64,000 bases of DNA, taken from assembly GCA_012295275.1 (NCBI GenBank), contig CM022673.1, forward strand, positions 11,203,288 to 11,267,287, in the 5' to 3' direction. How positions within the stretch are numbered: the first letter of the stretch is position 1; each line of letters opens with the position of its first letter. The translations under genes were made by a program, and so were the position numbers. Shown here in pieces: positions 26,152 to 42,799 of this stretch. The notes under the pieces were generated by a model. That model searched no databases, was not told the origin of the DNA, and saw only the letters and a program-made list of their open reading frames with translations. Source of the DNA: Chrysomallon squamiferum (lineage: Eukaryota; Mollusca; Gastropoda; Neomphalida; Peltospiridae).

Positions 26152-26916
26152 TACTGATGTATTTTGTTTCCTGCTAAAAGAAAATAAACATCTTTAACAG
26201 AAAATAAACATTTTTAACAGAAAATAAACATTTACACATTTTTTCAGTTACAAGACATGATTTGAAAGATGCAGTAAATTAAGAGAATATGTATAAGCCA
26301 GTTTATAATTTCTTAAGAAAAAAATAATTAAATATTTCTGTATAATAAATTACAAAAACTATATTTACCAAGAAACAGCTTTTTTAACAATTTAGTATAG
26401 CCTAGTAAGTTGCCGTGAAAATTTCTAATAAATTATTATACATTAAAAAACAACAAAAAAGTACTTTTCACTTCCAAAACTAATGTTATTTATTATTATT
26501 ATGTTGTTGTTTTATTACATACATGATACTAGTGTACATTATTTTACCATCTTAGTTTCTCAGTGTTAAATCTGAAAGACAGTGAGTGATTAATAATATT
26601 AATTTGCTGGGACTAGATTTTGTCATCTTAATCAGTTAATGATCTTTTCTTTCTTGTTAAACTTCTCCTTGGCGTAAAGTGACTAACCTGACTAAGTGTA
26701 GCAATGTTGGATGTCCTCCAGTTTTTAGACATTATAATTATAAAATATATATATCATAATCATTATGATTATATGAAATAATAAAGAAATGAAAATCGAA
26801 ATCTGAAAATGGCCGAATCGGGAATCACCATTCTTCTAAAATTTCATATTATCATTTCCTCCTGCATCAGAGCATGTATATATCTTCCGATTTTTGTTCC
26901 TTTTTCTATCTTATTA

Positions 26917-26956
<40 letters not shown>

Positions 26957-27383
26957 GTAATTTTTAAACTATACTATATATATTTTTGACGTTTTAAGTT
27001 AAGGGCAGAGGGACAAAAAAGATCATTAACTGATTAAGTGGGGATTCCCCTATACTCCATATTGAAAAAAATTTTTATTCGTTTTTAAATACGAAACATT
27101 TGATCGATCAAGATGAAAAAAAAATAAAATCACACGTTTGATATAGAATAGGTAGCGTAGATTAGAAAAATATACCAAGAAAAAAATGCTAACCTTAATA
27201 TCGACCATATATATCTTCCGATTTTGTTCCTTTTTTCTATCTTATTAAATTAAAAATAATAATAATAATAATAATAATAAATGCGACTTATACTATATAT
27301 ACTTTTTGACGAGACCACCACTTCTCGTTCCATGATTTTTTCTTTCCTACATCCCACTTCTAAGGTCCGCTAATCTTCCGGTT

Positions 27384-27475
<92 letters not shown>

Positions 27476-27736
27476 TCTCTGTCTCTCTCTGTCTCTCTCT
27501 CTCTCTGTCTGTCTGTCTCTGTCTCTCTCTGTATCACTCTGTCTCTCTCTATCTCACACACACATATGCACACATACAAACACAACACATATACTGATGG
27601 TATAGTATACTAATATAGTATACTAATGCGCGTACATACATAAATACAAAAAGTTGAACACGACTTCTTCTACTACTATTACTACTACTGCTTATGCTGC
27701 TGCTGCTACTGCTACTGCTACTGCTGCTACTACTAC

Positions 27737-27771
<35 letters not shown>

Positions 27772-27984
27772 AAAAAAAAAGGCCATAATATATCTCTGCT
27801 GTTACGGACTTAGAAAAGGAGGAACTTAGGACAAACACAGATATGTTGTTACATGCGCGTTTATTACGTCAAACATTGTAAATACATGTTGTTATTACAT
27901 ACAGTCAAACAAAATAAATATAACTGTATATATAGATCTATATTTTTCAAGAAAAACAAACCACCACAACATTTATAAAATAGG
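26152..27984. other. Divergent intergenic region between kinase B and EXOG
   Basis: The kinase (minus) and EXOG (plus) genes are transcribed away from each other. Contents: a three-fold short repeat of AGAAAATAAACATTT (about 26179-26235), ATA/ATT trinucleotide tracts (26918-26954 and 27250-27281), a block at 27020-27200 similar to the region upstream of kinase A, the long (CT)n tract, and CTG/CTA triplets at about 27670-27740. No coding exon is seen. Confidence 0.5.
27388..27543. repeat. (CT)n microsatellite with GTCT interruptions
   Basis: Long CT tract that degenerates into CTGTCT units at its 3' side. The homologous site beside kinase copy A (about 15880-15895) has only a few CT units. 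Confidence 0.95.
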
Positions 27985-30916
27985 ATGACGTTTTATAGAG
28001 GATTTCTTTCTGGAACTGTTGTATCAGTAATTTGTTATTTTGTTTATAATTATAATAGTAATACATTAAAAGACGATAACGCAACCAATTACCATAAAAC
28101 TGAAAACAATGAAACGGCTCCTGTCCTAGGTATCAGACATTTTCAGTTATTTCACCACAGTTTCGGGGTAAAAAGTGTTTGAAATTTTGTTACATGGGAA
28201 TAACACCATTTGGCATTTATTATTTTATAATAATTTCATTGGTTCCACTGCAGTTGTGTAATTTATTTTCTATTATTGCAGAAGATATAAGAATACTTGA
28301 AAAAAGAAGAAAGACTTTGAAATATGGATTACCAGAGTATGGTCCACGTTTAATATACTATAATGATCATATTGTAGCATATGATTATGCAAAGAAGATA
28401 CCAGTCTGGGTAGCAGAACACATTACTCAAAAACATCTGCATGGTTTGTATGAAATAAACAAATGTTTAATAACACCTCAGCATATTATTAATTAATAAG
28501 TGTTAAATATACATTTCACAAACACACACACACTCTCTCACACATGCATACACACCATATACACACACACACCCTGTACATGCACAAACACAAATGTACA
28601 CACACGCACACATGCATAGATACAGTAAACCAGTATCATTTCTTTATGGGCTACTATTATTGATTTGTCGTAAGAATGTATTCATATGCTTTTCATTATA
28701 AATATGAAAGTAGACATGATATAGCACTCTAATAAACCATTCCTTGTGCATTGGTTGGAACATGAAATAGATGTGCCCAGTAGGACCGATACTGAACCTA
28801 GCATACAGGTGACTAAGTGTTTTATGCATGGAGAACAAGAAATCACTGATTGAAAAACAGTGTAATTTATCTGACAAGCCTGGAACCAAATTTTACCTGA
28901 ATTCCTATTAGTTTTTCTCCAGATTTCTGAATCAATACATAATTAAAATATACACTTAAAGTATTAAAAAAGCAGTGAAATTAAACTGATAGCCAAATAA
29001 ATGATTTGGTACCAGTACTTATTCTTAAGTTTATTATATTTATAATTTCCAATGCCTGCTAAAATATATGTGTATTTCTTGAGAATATGAATTTTTTTTA
29101 AATTACATTTTTCATAATGTCTGTCACATATTTAGGTAACCCTAAGTTTGGTTTAGAAGGATAGTTCCAGTGTATTTTTCTTCTTGTGAACTCAAAATGT
29201 TAATAATTCTTATAGCTGGTAGCATTCCACAATGAATGATATGTTTTTTTTTTTTTTTATTATTTTTTGTCTTTATTTTAAGGCAATGCAAACAGAAAAA
29301 AGTCTAAATTTAACCCAGATCCAAATATACCAGAGAAATTCTCTGCTAGAAATGAAGATTATTATGGAAGTGGATGGTCACGAGGTCACATGGCCCCAGC
29401 TGGTAATTACAAGTATAACCAGGTATTTCTACCATCAAGCTTTTCTTATAAATAAATGGTCAGATAAACAGTTATATATTTATAATAACTGTTATTTTTT
29501 TTAATAATATGTCATTATTATTAATAAATTATGACAATAATGTAATAAATTTACAGAACATCAGAAAAGTGCCATTTTACCTGCATACGTGGTGGACTTG
29601 TAACTGCATTTTTGGCGGGGTTTTTTCTGACAATTCTAGAAGTGACTACAAAAACAAAAAAGTGAAGACCCCATTATATTTTGTTCCATATGCTTCTGTT
29701 GTTATGCTTCATTGTTAAGACTTGATGGCAATTAAAGAAGTCACTTCAGTTGTGTAATGTTAATGGGAGAGGAAACGTGTGTCATATTCTCTTTATGACT
29801 CAGTAGTACAGGTTGAACATCTCTTCTCTGAAAATCTGCAATCCGAAACTTTCTGATCAGGACATATAGTGATATCACAAATTTTGGATTGTTTTCCATA
29901 CATAAACTTTATTTTGTGCACAAAATTATAAAAAAATCCTGTATAATCTGCATATGAAACATAAATAGAGTTTAATCTTTTCTGTCCTTATATTCTATAA
30001 TCTGAAAAAGACCCATATCTGAAACACCAGTGCCATGCATTTTGGATAAATGATTGTCAGCTTGTAATAAAATTTTAAAATCTATCATCCACCTTCCCAT
30101 AAACAGGAAAGAATAGACTTCTTTCTAAGTAACTGACTTATTCTTCTCTCTGTTACTAACACAGGAAATAATCATCATTATAATGATTTTTAATTAATAT
30201 TTGTTCTATTAATTCAATTTCTTCTTGTATCAAATTTAGTTTTTATTGAATAAATAAATCAAACTTTACTTCAGAAATCTATGGATGATACATTTTTGCT
30301 GACAAATGTTGTTCCTCAAGATTTTAAGAATAATGCTGGTTTCTGGAACAGATTTGAAATGTACTGCCGAGATTTAACAAAAATGTTTGATGACATCAGA
30401 ATATTTTCTGGTCCACTGATACTCCCAGATTTCAATGAAGATGGAAAACTGTACGTGACATATCCAGTAAGAAATTCTTTCTTACATACCTCTAGTAACG
30501 CAAACCTAATGACAAATGATGTTTTATGTTTATTTGGAGATCAACCTTTGCTAAAATAAAGTTTACAGTAGCATCATAAGTTCAAGGCAGTTCATTGAAT
30601 TGATTTTTTACTTTTTTGTGAGTATATGTATGGTTTTAATATCTTTCACGAAGATAAAGGATGGATTAATAAATGTGGCAGTTTTTACTTCTGTTCACTG
30701 ATAATAAAGGTTAAATTGCAAGATTTAAATTTTTCCTTAATAATATGTTTTCAAGAAAGAAGGGAATATTTTAATATCTCTACTGATGTATTTATAGCAA
30801 AGATTTATTGGAATAATAAAAAAAACCCCTTAAAACTCATTAAAAAAAAATAATAAAAAAAGGAAAACAATGTGATTTTCAATCTTTTATTTCTAAATCT
30901 CTAATAAAAAAAAAAA

Positions 30917-30956
<40 letters not shown>

Positions 30957-31436
30957 ACCAAATCTGTTAAATTTGTGTCTAATTCTTTTTGGCAGGTTAT
31001 TGGTGAAAGTCAAATTTCTGTTCCAACACATCTCTATAAGGTGATCATTGCAGAAAGCTCAAAATTCAACCAGAAACTTATAGGAGCTTTCATAGTACCA
31101 AATGAACCTATAGGAGTTGAACATGATCTTGCAGAGTATCAAGTCAAACTCGAGGACCTAGAGATGACATCGGGGATTGTGTTTTTACCAAACTTACCAG
31201 AATCCGCTGAATGTGTTGATCTCTGTAAAGCTCACAACTGTCGCCTCATGTCAAAAAAAGAGTTTGAGCTTTTCATTCTCGGACATCGCTTACAAAACGC
31301 TGCAAATTTTAACCAAGTGCAAAAAATATGGAATGAGTTGAAAAAGAAAGAATTAGAACCAGATCCGTATTTGACTGATTTGTACAGAAAGAAAATCAGT
31401 GAATTTGAAGACATGGCAGTCAGAGATGAATTTTAG
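27985..31436 (+). CDS. EXOG: EXOG, mitochondrial nuclease EXOG (endonuclease G-like)
   Basis: Five exons: 27985-28129, 28282-28443, 29283-29422, 30275-30466 and 30996-31436. They total 1080 nt, 359 aa, close to the human protein's length. EXOG is a beta-beta-alpha-metal nuclease of the inner mitochondrial membrane that acts as a 5' exonuclease in mitochondrial DNA repair. The N-terminus (FYRGFLSGTVVSVICYFVY) is a hydrophobic membrane anchor, as in EXOG. Residues encoded by exon 3 include WSRGHMAPAGN, the catalytic SRGH motif with its His. Exon 4 has VVPQDFKNNAGFWNRFE, with the metal-binding Asn region and helix. Exon 5 opens with VIGES and SVPTHLYKVI and holds the EXOG-specific C-terminal extension, ending AVRDEF. 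Retention of that C-terminal domain separates it from ENDOG. An AATAAA lies at 31784-31789. Confidence 0.95.
28729..28832 (-). mobile_element. Old degenerate SINE copy in EXOG intron 2
   Basis: AATAAACCATTCCTTGTGCA followed by TTGGTTGGAACATGAAATAG is shared with 32049-32146. The order of blocks (TGCATTGGTTGGAAC, AAATAG, then a diverged tRNA-like segment ending GTGTTTTATGCA) recalls from memory a tRNA-derived SINE widespread in gastropods, whose minus-strand head is a tRNA-like sequence. It is heavily diverged. Confidence 0.45.
29809..30064. mobile_element. pogo/Tigger-like MITE in EXOG intron 3
   Basis: The left end CAGGTTGAACATCTCTTCTC and the inverted right end CAAGCTGACAATCATTTATC are imperfect terminal inverted repeats. 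Both are flanked by TA, the target duplication of the Tc1/mariner-pogo group. The interior (TTTTGTGCACAAAATTAT, CATATGAAACATAAAT) resembles the layout of Tigger-type non-autonomous elements known from vertebrates. At 256 bp it is non-coding. Confidence 0.6.
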
Positions 31437-32048
31437 GAACAATGGCTGTGATTTTTTATCTTTTTTAAATAGGATATAATGGTCAGAATATTACTAGGTG
31501 GTGGAAGACAATTACTTTCCAGCTACTGTAGGAAATATGCAAAACTGGTGGTTTGTAGCATCTTTTTTATCCTCAGCTTACAATTATTTTTACAGTTTAG
31601 CTTTCGATGACCGGGAGGGGAGGGGTCTGGCAATCTCACCCAGATGATCTCACCATGGTGCTAAGTCGCAGAAGTTAGCTTTGATCGACATTTGAAAATC
31701 AGACTATAGCTCCTAATTTTTGCTTCACTTTCAGTGTTAATTACTGAAAAACATTATTTTGTTTTAATTCAAACAAACCAAGTAATAAAAATAAAGTCGA
31801 GAAATATACTTGGACATATTATTACGTCCAGCAACAAAACGTCCATAACATGAGTATGAATGCAACAGAAAAGTACAAGATAAAAATACAGCTAAGAAAT
31901 CACAAGTGTATACTATATCAGTATATGCATCTAATTCATTGTTTTTGAATATGAAATTGTTATAACATTAATTCAGCATGCAGGATGCTAGTGAGTTATT
32001 ACAGTTGCATTCTACATTATAGCTTCTTAGCTATATGTTAGAGAACTT

Positions 32049-32146
32049 TAATAAACCATTCCATGTGCATTGGTTGGAACAGGAAATAGGTGTGCACAAA
32101 TGGACTGATTCTGAACCCAGCATACTTTGACTGAATGTTTTATGCC
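32049..32146 (-). mobile_element. Old degenerate SINE copy, second example
   Basis: AATAAACCATTCCATGTGCA then TTGGTTGGAACAGGAAATAG matches the copy at 28729-28832 through to GTTTTATGC; about 80 per cent identical by eye. Confidence 0.45.
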
Positions 32147-32249
32147 AAGTTTAGTCTTTGAAGAAGATAGATAATCTTGTCCTTTGTTTAACATAAAACC
32201 CAGTTATCTATGAAACTGTGTGTGTATGTATGTATGTATGTGTGTGTAT

Positions 32250-32250
32250 G

Positions 32251-32336
<86 letters not shown>

Positions 32337-32345
32337 TATACATAC
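32250..32345. repeat. (TA)n/(CA)n microsatellite
   Basis: Compound TA, CA and TA tracts; open frames of alternating Ile-Tyr on both strands are artefacts. Confidence 0.9.
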
Positions 32346-32494
32346 ACGTAAAATTGAAATCTTTAAAAATAAATATACATTAATAATTATAATCAATAAA
32401 CACACTGCCTATAACTGTTGACATAATAAAAGTTCTTTTTGACCATCCATAATACCCTTTTGCAGCAAAATACGCAACAACGAACTTTTAAAGG

Positions 32495-32626
32495 CAGTTT
32501 TTAAATTTTAAAAACTTGTGTTAATTAGTAGCCAAGAATTGGCGAGTTTTGTGTGACAAACAGTTTTTAAAATTTCAAAAGTTACGTTAAGTAGCGTCCG
32601 AGATCTGGCGAGTTTTGCTTGACAAA
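32495..32626. repeat. 66-bp tandem duplication
   Basis: Two adjacent 66-bp units (32495-32560 and 32561-32626). Both begin CAGTTTTTAAA and end GGCGAGTTTTG followed by GACAAA, with scattered substitutions between them. Confidence 0.75.
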
Positions 32627-34837
32627 CGAACACTGCTATGAAAACTGTCCACCCGCCTGACTTCACATTTCTCTTTGATTCCGGTTTTCAACGACGTCCG
32701 CTGGACAACCAGGTGGTTACACACGACAAAGGTTCCGTTTGATAAACTCAGAGGAGAACATTTGGTAGCGGGACGTTCTCCCTTTGTTGATAAATTCATT
32801 AGGCAGCGTAATCTGTGTCATTAACGGTGTATTATAAATATATATATTTTATATTCATATTAACGTAATAACTTGATTTTCCGGTGACCGATTCTGTCTT
32901 TAATTATTTTAACTCAGATTTCCACAAAGAAGTAAATAATTCAGGTGAATGTAATTGTATTTTATATTAATATAAATATATTCAGTATATAAATAAATAA
33001 TTCGCATTGCACTCTTGTTGATGTGTTATTTATGTAGTGGGTGTATATATATATCTTGTTTAAAATTTACCAGTACCCCGTCGTAGTGTTCGGAATCTCT
33101 AGACATGATAATGAGCACTTTAATCACTGGCACCGTGACGCAATGTCATCTCAGTATTCCACTGATCATATCTGAAACTGAAGTTAATGACAGAACAGTT
33201 TATTGTCTTTGTTCAGTCAAAATTTGAAGAAAATCCATAATTACGATAGTTTTTAAGTGATGGCCATTTACGATTTTTTTTTGGATTTTTTTTTTTTTTT
33301 TTTACTAAATGGTTTATGTCCGCACAAGTCATTTTGGACTTTTTCTCATGTTTGGAGGATTTTATCATCAAGCAGAATACAATGATCATTGACCAGAAAA
33401 ATTACAAGTGCTCTCTATTGTAGAGTTTTTCAGGATTTTAAATCCCTGACAACAGAGGTCGCCAGAAATGGATTGAGACACTGTAAAAAATGTACATTTC
33501 ATCATTTTAAGTATTTGTTTTTCTCATTTACATGAGCTGACATTTTATGTTTTTTAAACTTGCATACTCGGGCTTGAAAATTTGTGAGGTACTTCTTAAG
33601 ATAGTAATAAAACATCTTAATATGTAGTGACGATCATTTGCAAATTAATCACATTATTGTTTGTTATGAATGGCTGAAAATGATTCGTATCACGTTTCCT
33701 GATATAGTGTCGGATCTCAAAAAGCAAGCAAGATACCAGAATAATTTTTTGTTTGTTCTGTATTTGTATTCGAAAGTTCTGTTTAGCTAACAAATAAATA
33801 AATTTATAAATAAAAATAGATTATCACTTAGTCTTTTTATGCCCGGTGCAAGTCATAAAGGAATAATTGAAGAAGAACAGTTGTCTCTTGGTTAACAAAT
33901 TAAAATACTAGGACTGTCTGTGCTAGTGAACAGTGAAAAACTGAGTACATATTTATGTTGAAATATTTGAATTTACAACAGTAATACAACCGAGTATTGC
34001 TAAAATGTGTTTCAATTATATGTGGACATGATCTTGTTTCCTTTTTGTTTTAATTCTTTAGTCACTGTCTGTTGAAACTGGAATGAATAACGCATCCCCA
34101 TCTAGGCTTATGACGTGTGGCTTTAACCCCATGGACTTATATCCAGTTGATTACGATAAGTGTAAGTTTATGTCACGTGATACGATCTTGATGACCACCA
34201 CTTAATGAACACGACTGACGGGCAGAAAAACCTGAATGTTCATTTTGACCCAAGATATTGGAGGTAAAAGCAAAGACGGACATAATTATAGCATATTCTG
34301 GATGGTAAAACCAAAGAAATAAAATAAAATATTATTATATATTAAAATAAACAGTTCTGTACGACTGGATAATAAAAGAAAGTTTAAATTACAAAAGCAT
34401 GCATCACATTTCTCTCACACACGAATGAATGTTCCCCTTTGATCTGTTTATGTCATGTCATGTATTTCAAACTTGAAAGACAATAGTTACCACACATTTA
34501 TTTATTTATTTATTTATTTATTAAACAACTGTACAGTTTGTGTTGTTTAAAATGCATTTATATATATTTGTTTTGTTTTTTCCGATAGTGATCTGCGTTC
34601 TGGATTATCGCCGGTGAACTTCCTTTTTAATACATGTGTACAGGGTTCCATATAAAACATCAAAAACATATTTACAAAAATAAATTAATAAATAAATAAA
34701 TATTTTTAAAAAGTTAAAAAGGAAATATATATAAAAAAAAAAAAAAAAAAAAAAATTAAAATCTATTTTCAAGGTATTTCTAAACTATCGACGTGCAATA
34801 AAGTTTAAATTATTAGTTCATTAGTAATGTATTTATT

Positions 34838-35447
34838 ACATTTTATAAAATCGTTTACACTCAAAAACCCATATGCCTGTTTTATCCTTTAATCGATCGC
34901 TTCAGGAAATTGATTTAAATAACACAATTCATTTAGCAAAACTAACAGTAGTATACTTTGAGTGATAATCAAAAGTGCTCATTATGCTAGATTGAAGTTT
35001 AAAAAGAAAACCAGTGTAAGTATACCGCTTTAACCGATAATCTGTATAACAAAGTTTGCACGTGTGAACTGAACTAAAATATTTTAAATCCTGTAATTGG
35101 GAAGGCTAATTAGTATGTGGTATTTGCTTCTTTTAAGGGATTCATTGTAGGCCAGCGAGGACCATCATTTCTGGATCTTCAGATCATCACACAGACAGAT
35201 ATAGAGAAAGCCTCAACATTTTTCACAGCCACGTCTGTCGGTTACCTTGTGGGTTCGCTCCTCATGGGTGTCCTGTATGACAGGTTTTCCAAACCCTTCG
35301 TCCTCTTCCTCAGTATCTTCTTAATGGGAATTACTGTGGGATTTATCCCTTTCTCTAGTTATTACTTACTTATGACTGGGATGTGCTTTCTGAATGGAGT
35401 CTTCCTTGGTGCTGTCGATACAGGTAATATATTTAAAATGATACCAA

Positions 35448-35470
<23 letters not shown>
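34838..35470 (+). repeat. Inverted duplicate of the MFS exon-2 region
   Basis: This is the reverse complement of the DNA around exon 2 of the downstream MFS genes, including about 300 bp of intron 1. It keeps a roughly 60-bp intron segment (near 35020-35085) that is present in MFS copy 2 (50410-50490) but deleted from MFS copy 1. Homology stops at an ATA microsatellite on the 3' side and near 34838 on the 5' side. Confidence 0.8.
35138..35423 (+). pseudogene. Orphan exon 2 of an MFSD4-like transporter
   Basis: A 286-nt exon, open throughout, with both splice sites intact (TTTTAAG before, GTAATA after). It encodes GFIVGQRGPSFLDL through LNGVFLGAVDTG, the first transmembrane helices of the transporter and the conserved loop VGSLLMGVLYDRFSKP. 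It is nearly identical to exon 2 of the genes at 42.8-45.5 and 48.5-51.3 kb but lies on the opposite strand. No exon 1 or exon 3 is seen near it on the plus strand. It is most likely a gene fragment. With intact borders it could still be captured as a cryptic exon by a plus-strand transcript. Confidence 0.8.
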
Positions 35471-35482
<12 letters not shown>

Positions 35483-35736
35483 GCTTACGTAACTTTCACT
35501 ATAAAATAATAATTTGTTTAACTGAAGAATGAAAGTCTGTCTCTTTAAGATGTTGAACTTGCAACAACAATTGGACTGAAATGGTGGAAGCAGCGAAATA
35601 GTCGGACTTTGTGGTAGAAATTCGTAGCTTGACAGCGTAAAATATAAACAGAAATTAAATTTTGACTGTCATTATCGGCTGTATATTTAGAACTGTGTGT
35701 CTTAGGTATGAGCTTGAAACAAAAAATCTCAATTGT

Positions 35737-35774
<38 letters not shown>

Positions 35775-36396
35775 TAAAAAGAATAAGAAGAAAAAGATCG
35801 GAACAAATAAAACAAGTGCCAGCAAATACAGAATTCGAAGTGAAGACAGATACGGGTGGTATGAACTGTCTTAATTTGCGGGAATTAGTCGTCTTGTTTA
35901 GCGAATATCTTGGGTACCAATTGTGTTTAATTCCTCTGAAAAGGACTTTCAGTTCAAAGTAACATCTCTGTAGAACTTACACAAAATCTGAAACCATAAT
36001 CGGTACGAATAAAATCTTTATATTTTATGTGACACGTTATTTCTATGACGACGAAAAAAATAAGTAAAATATGATATTTAATGACATTTCGAAAAAGCAA
36101 ATTTTCTTAATCTTCAAGGTATACCAATTTTTCTCTGTATTTTTTTAAAAGTTATTCTTTTGACACTAGAACGAATATAAATATAAAAGTTGATTTTTGG
36201 GTTGTTAGGGATCGCATGTTTTTTTTGTTTTTGTTTTTTCAGCTCAAAGGTGATAAATAAGAGGAAATGCACATACATATTGATAAACAGATGTTGTAAC
36301 AAATGTTATCTGCACATGACAGACCAATAATAACAGTTTTAAGCCCGTTTTGTAGCTGAAAATTAGACAAATGATTTAAACTGACCTGACATTGTA

Positions 36397-36469
<73 letters not shown>

Positions 36470-36912
36470 AATAATTTTAAATGTTCTATTCTTCTTACTT
36501 ACCTCCCTTGTTTTAATATAAATAACAATTCATAACAATATTGCAAGAAAAACTTGCAAAATAAAATCAATTTAAACAAAAAATAATAACAAATTAAAAA
36601 ATCAAGTCCTCTAGTTAAATTTAGATATATATCATAATTAATTTTTGACGTTATTCGAATATTATAAGCGCGCGTGTGCACACACACACACACACACACA
36701 CACATTTTAAATTTTTCATTAACACAATATACGATTAAACATGTTAAATAAGAGACATAGAATTTAATTCAGTAACATGCTGTGAGATATATTCCATAGA
36801 TCATGCGCTAACTACGATATTTTTATCCAATCAGAAAGGCCTTTCCATTTAGACGTGCGCGATCAGTTCAGGTCACATCACGTGACGATCTCCTTCCAGT
36901 TTAGTCGCCATC
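35424..36912. other. Intergenic upstream of ATP synthase beta
   Basis: ATA trinucleotide tracts (35448-35480 and 36398-36475), a long poly-A run (35739-35772) and a CA tract (about 36679-36704). No coding exon is supported; the Lys-rich open frames across the poly-A run are artefacts. Confidence 0.5.
36868..36912 (+). promoter_or_regulatory. Proximal promoter motifs of ATP synthase beta
   Basis: A palindromic E-box TCACGTGA (36878-36885) lies 28 bp before the ATG, preceded by AGGTCA (36870-36875, a nuclear-receptor half-site). GTCGCCATC directly abuts the start codon and resembles the YY1-type CGCCATC motif often found at the 5' ends of ATP synthase and ribosomal-protein genes. There is no obvious TATA box. 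The motifs are seen; their use is inference. Confidence 0.4.
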
Positions 36913-42085
<5,173 letters not shown>

Positions 42086-42799
42086 AAAAAATAATTTAAA
42101 CTTTTCTATTATAAGTGTTTGAAGTTTGAAGGACGAGTGCTAAAACTGTTGTATATTATTGAGACTGCCAGACAGCTGCATTCTGTTCAATTAATCATAG
42201 ATACGGAATTGACTGTATTTGGATTCAACAATTGTACGATTAAACAATTTAAAAAAAAAATTAGTTTTTGTCTTGTGTGTAAAACAGAAATGACAAAATA
42301 CAACCTTATTTCTTACATGGTAAGAAGCATCAGTCAAATTCGTAAGTGTAGAAAACTTGGAATAATTTAATAATGGTAATGAGACTAAAATTCGTAGCTA
42401 AATTAGTTTCATAGGAAATGTATTGAACCAAGAATTTACTGTAATATTTTATAAAAGGAAATGGAGGTATAATTGTTTAATTAAATTTCTGACTATAATA
42501 AAATGTATATCCGCGTTATCTCTGAGTATCGGTATATAAATAACTTGTAAAAATTTAAGCTTGTAGGCAATTACAAATATTTTATAACAAAATGGGCAAT
42601 GTTGATACTTGAAAATAATGATCTACTTTGCTTTCAGATAAAATAGAACATTAAATTAATTTTTTATTTTTTATTTTTTTTAAATCTCATTTTCTTTATA
42701 TGCTACCTACGAATGGGTTGGGTGGGAGGGGAAACAACCAAAAACTGGCATAATCTATTCAAAAAGAAAAGAACAACCCAAATTGTTTTTATTATATTT
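42086..42799. other. 3' UTR of ATP synthase beta and convergent spacer
   Basis: The ATP5F1B gene (plus) and MFS copy 1 (minus) converge here. The spacer holds the ATP5F1B 3' UTR with AATAAA at 42497-42502. From 42717 onward it is the left edge of the first tandem-duplication unit (GTTGGGTGGGAGGGG), which recurs at 48433. No gene is seen. Confidence 0.6.

Larger units (their letters stand above)
31437..34837. other. Intergenic between EXOG and the orphan MFS exon
   Basis: Contains the EXOG 3' UTR and poly(A) signal, an old SINE copy, a long TA/CA tract (about 32250-32345), a 66-bp tandem duplication and T-rich runs. A 100-nt segment at 34062-34161 has an acceptor-like TTTAG and a strong donor GTAAGT and is open from ATG 34083, but it links to no other exon. 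No gene is established. Confidence 0.5.

Noticed and set aside
34062-34161. Possible coding exon (acceptor TTTAG, ATG at 34083 giving MNNASPSRLMTCGFNPMD, strong donor GTAAGT)
   Set aside because: It leaves in phase 1 and does not join in frame to the orphan MFS exon or to anything else downstream; no recognised homology. Left as unexplained.
35662-35962. Lys-rich ORFs
   Set aside because: They are produced by a poly-A run; no start context, splice sites or homology.
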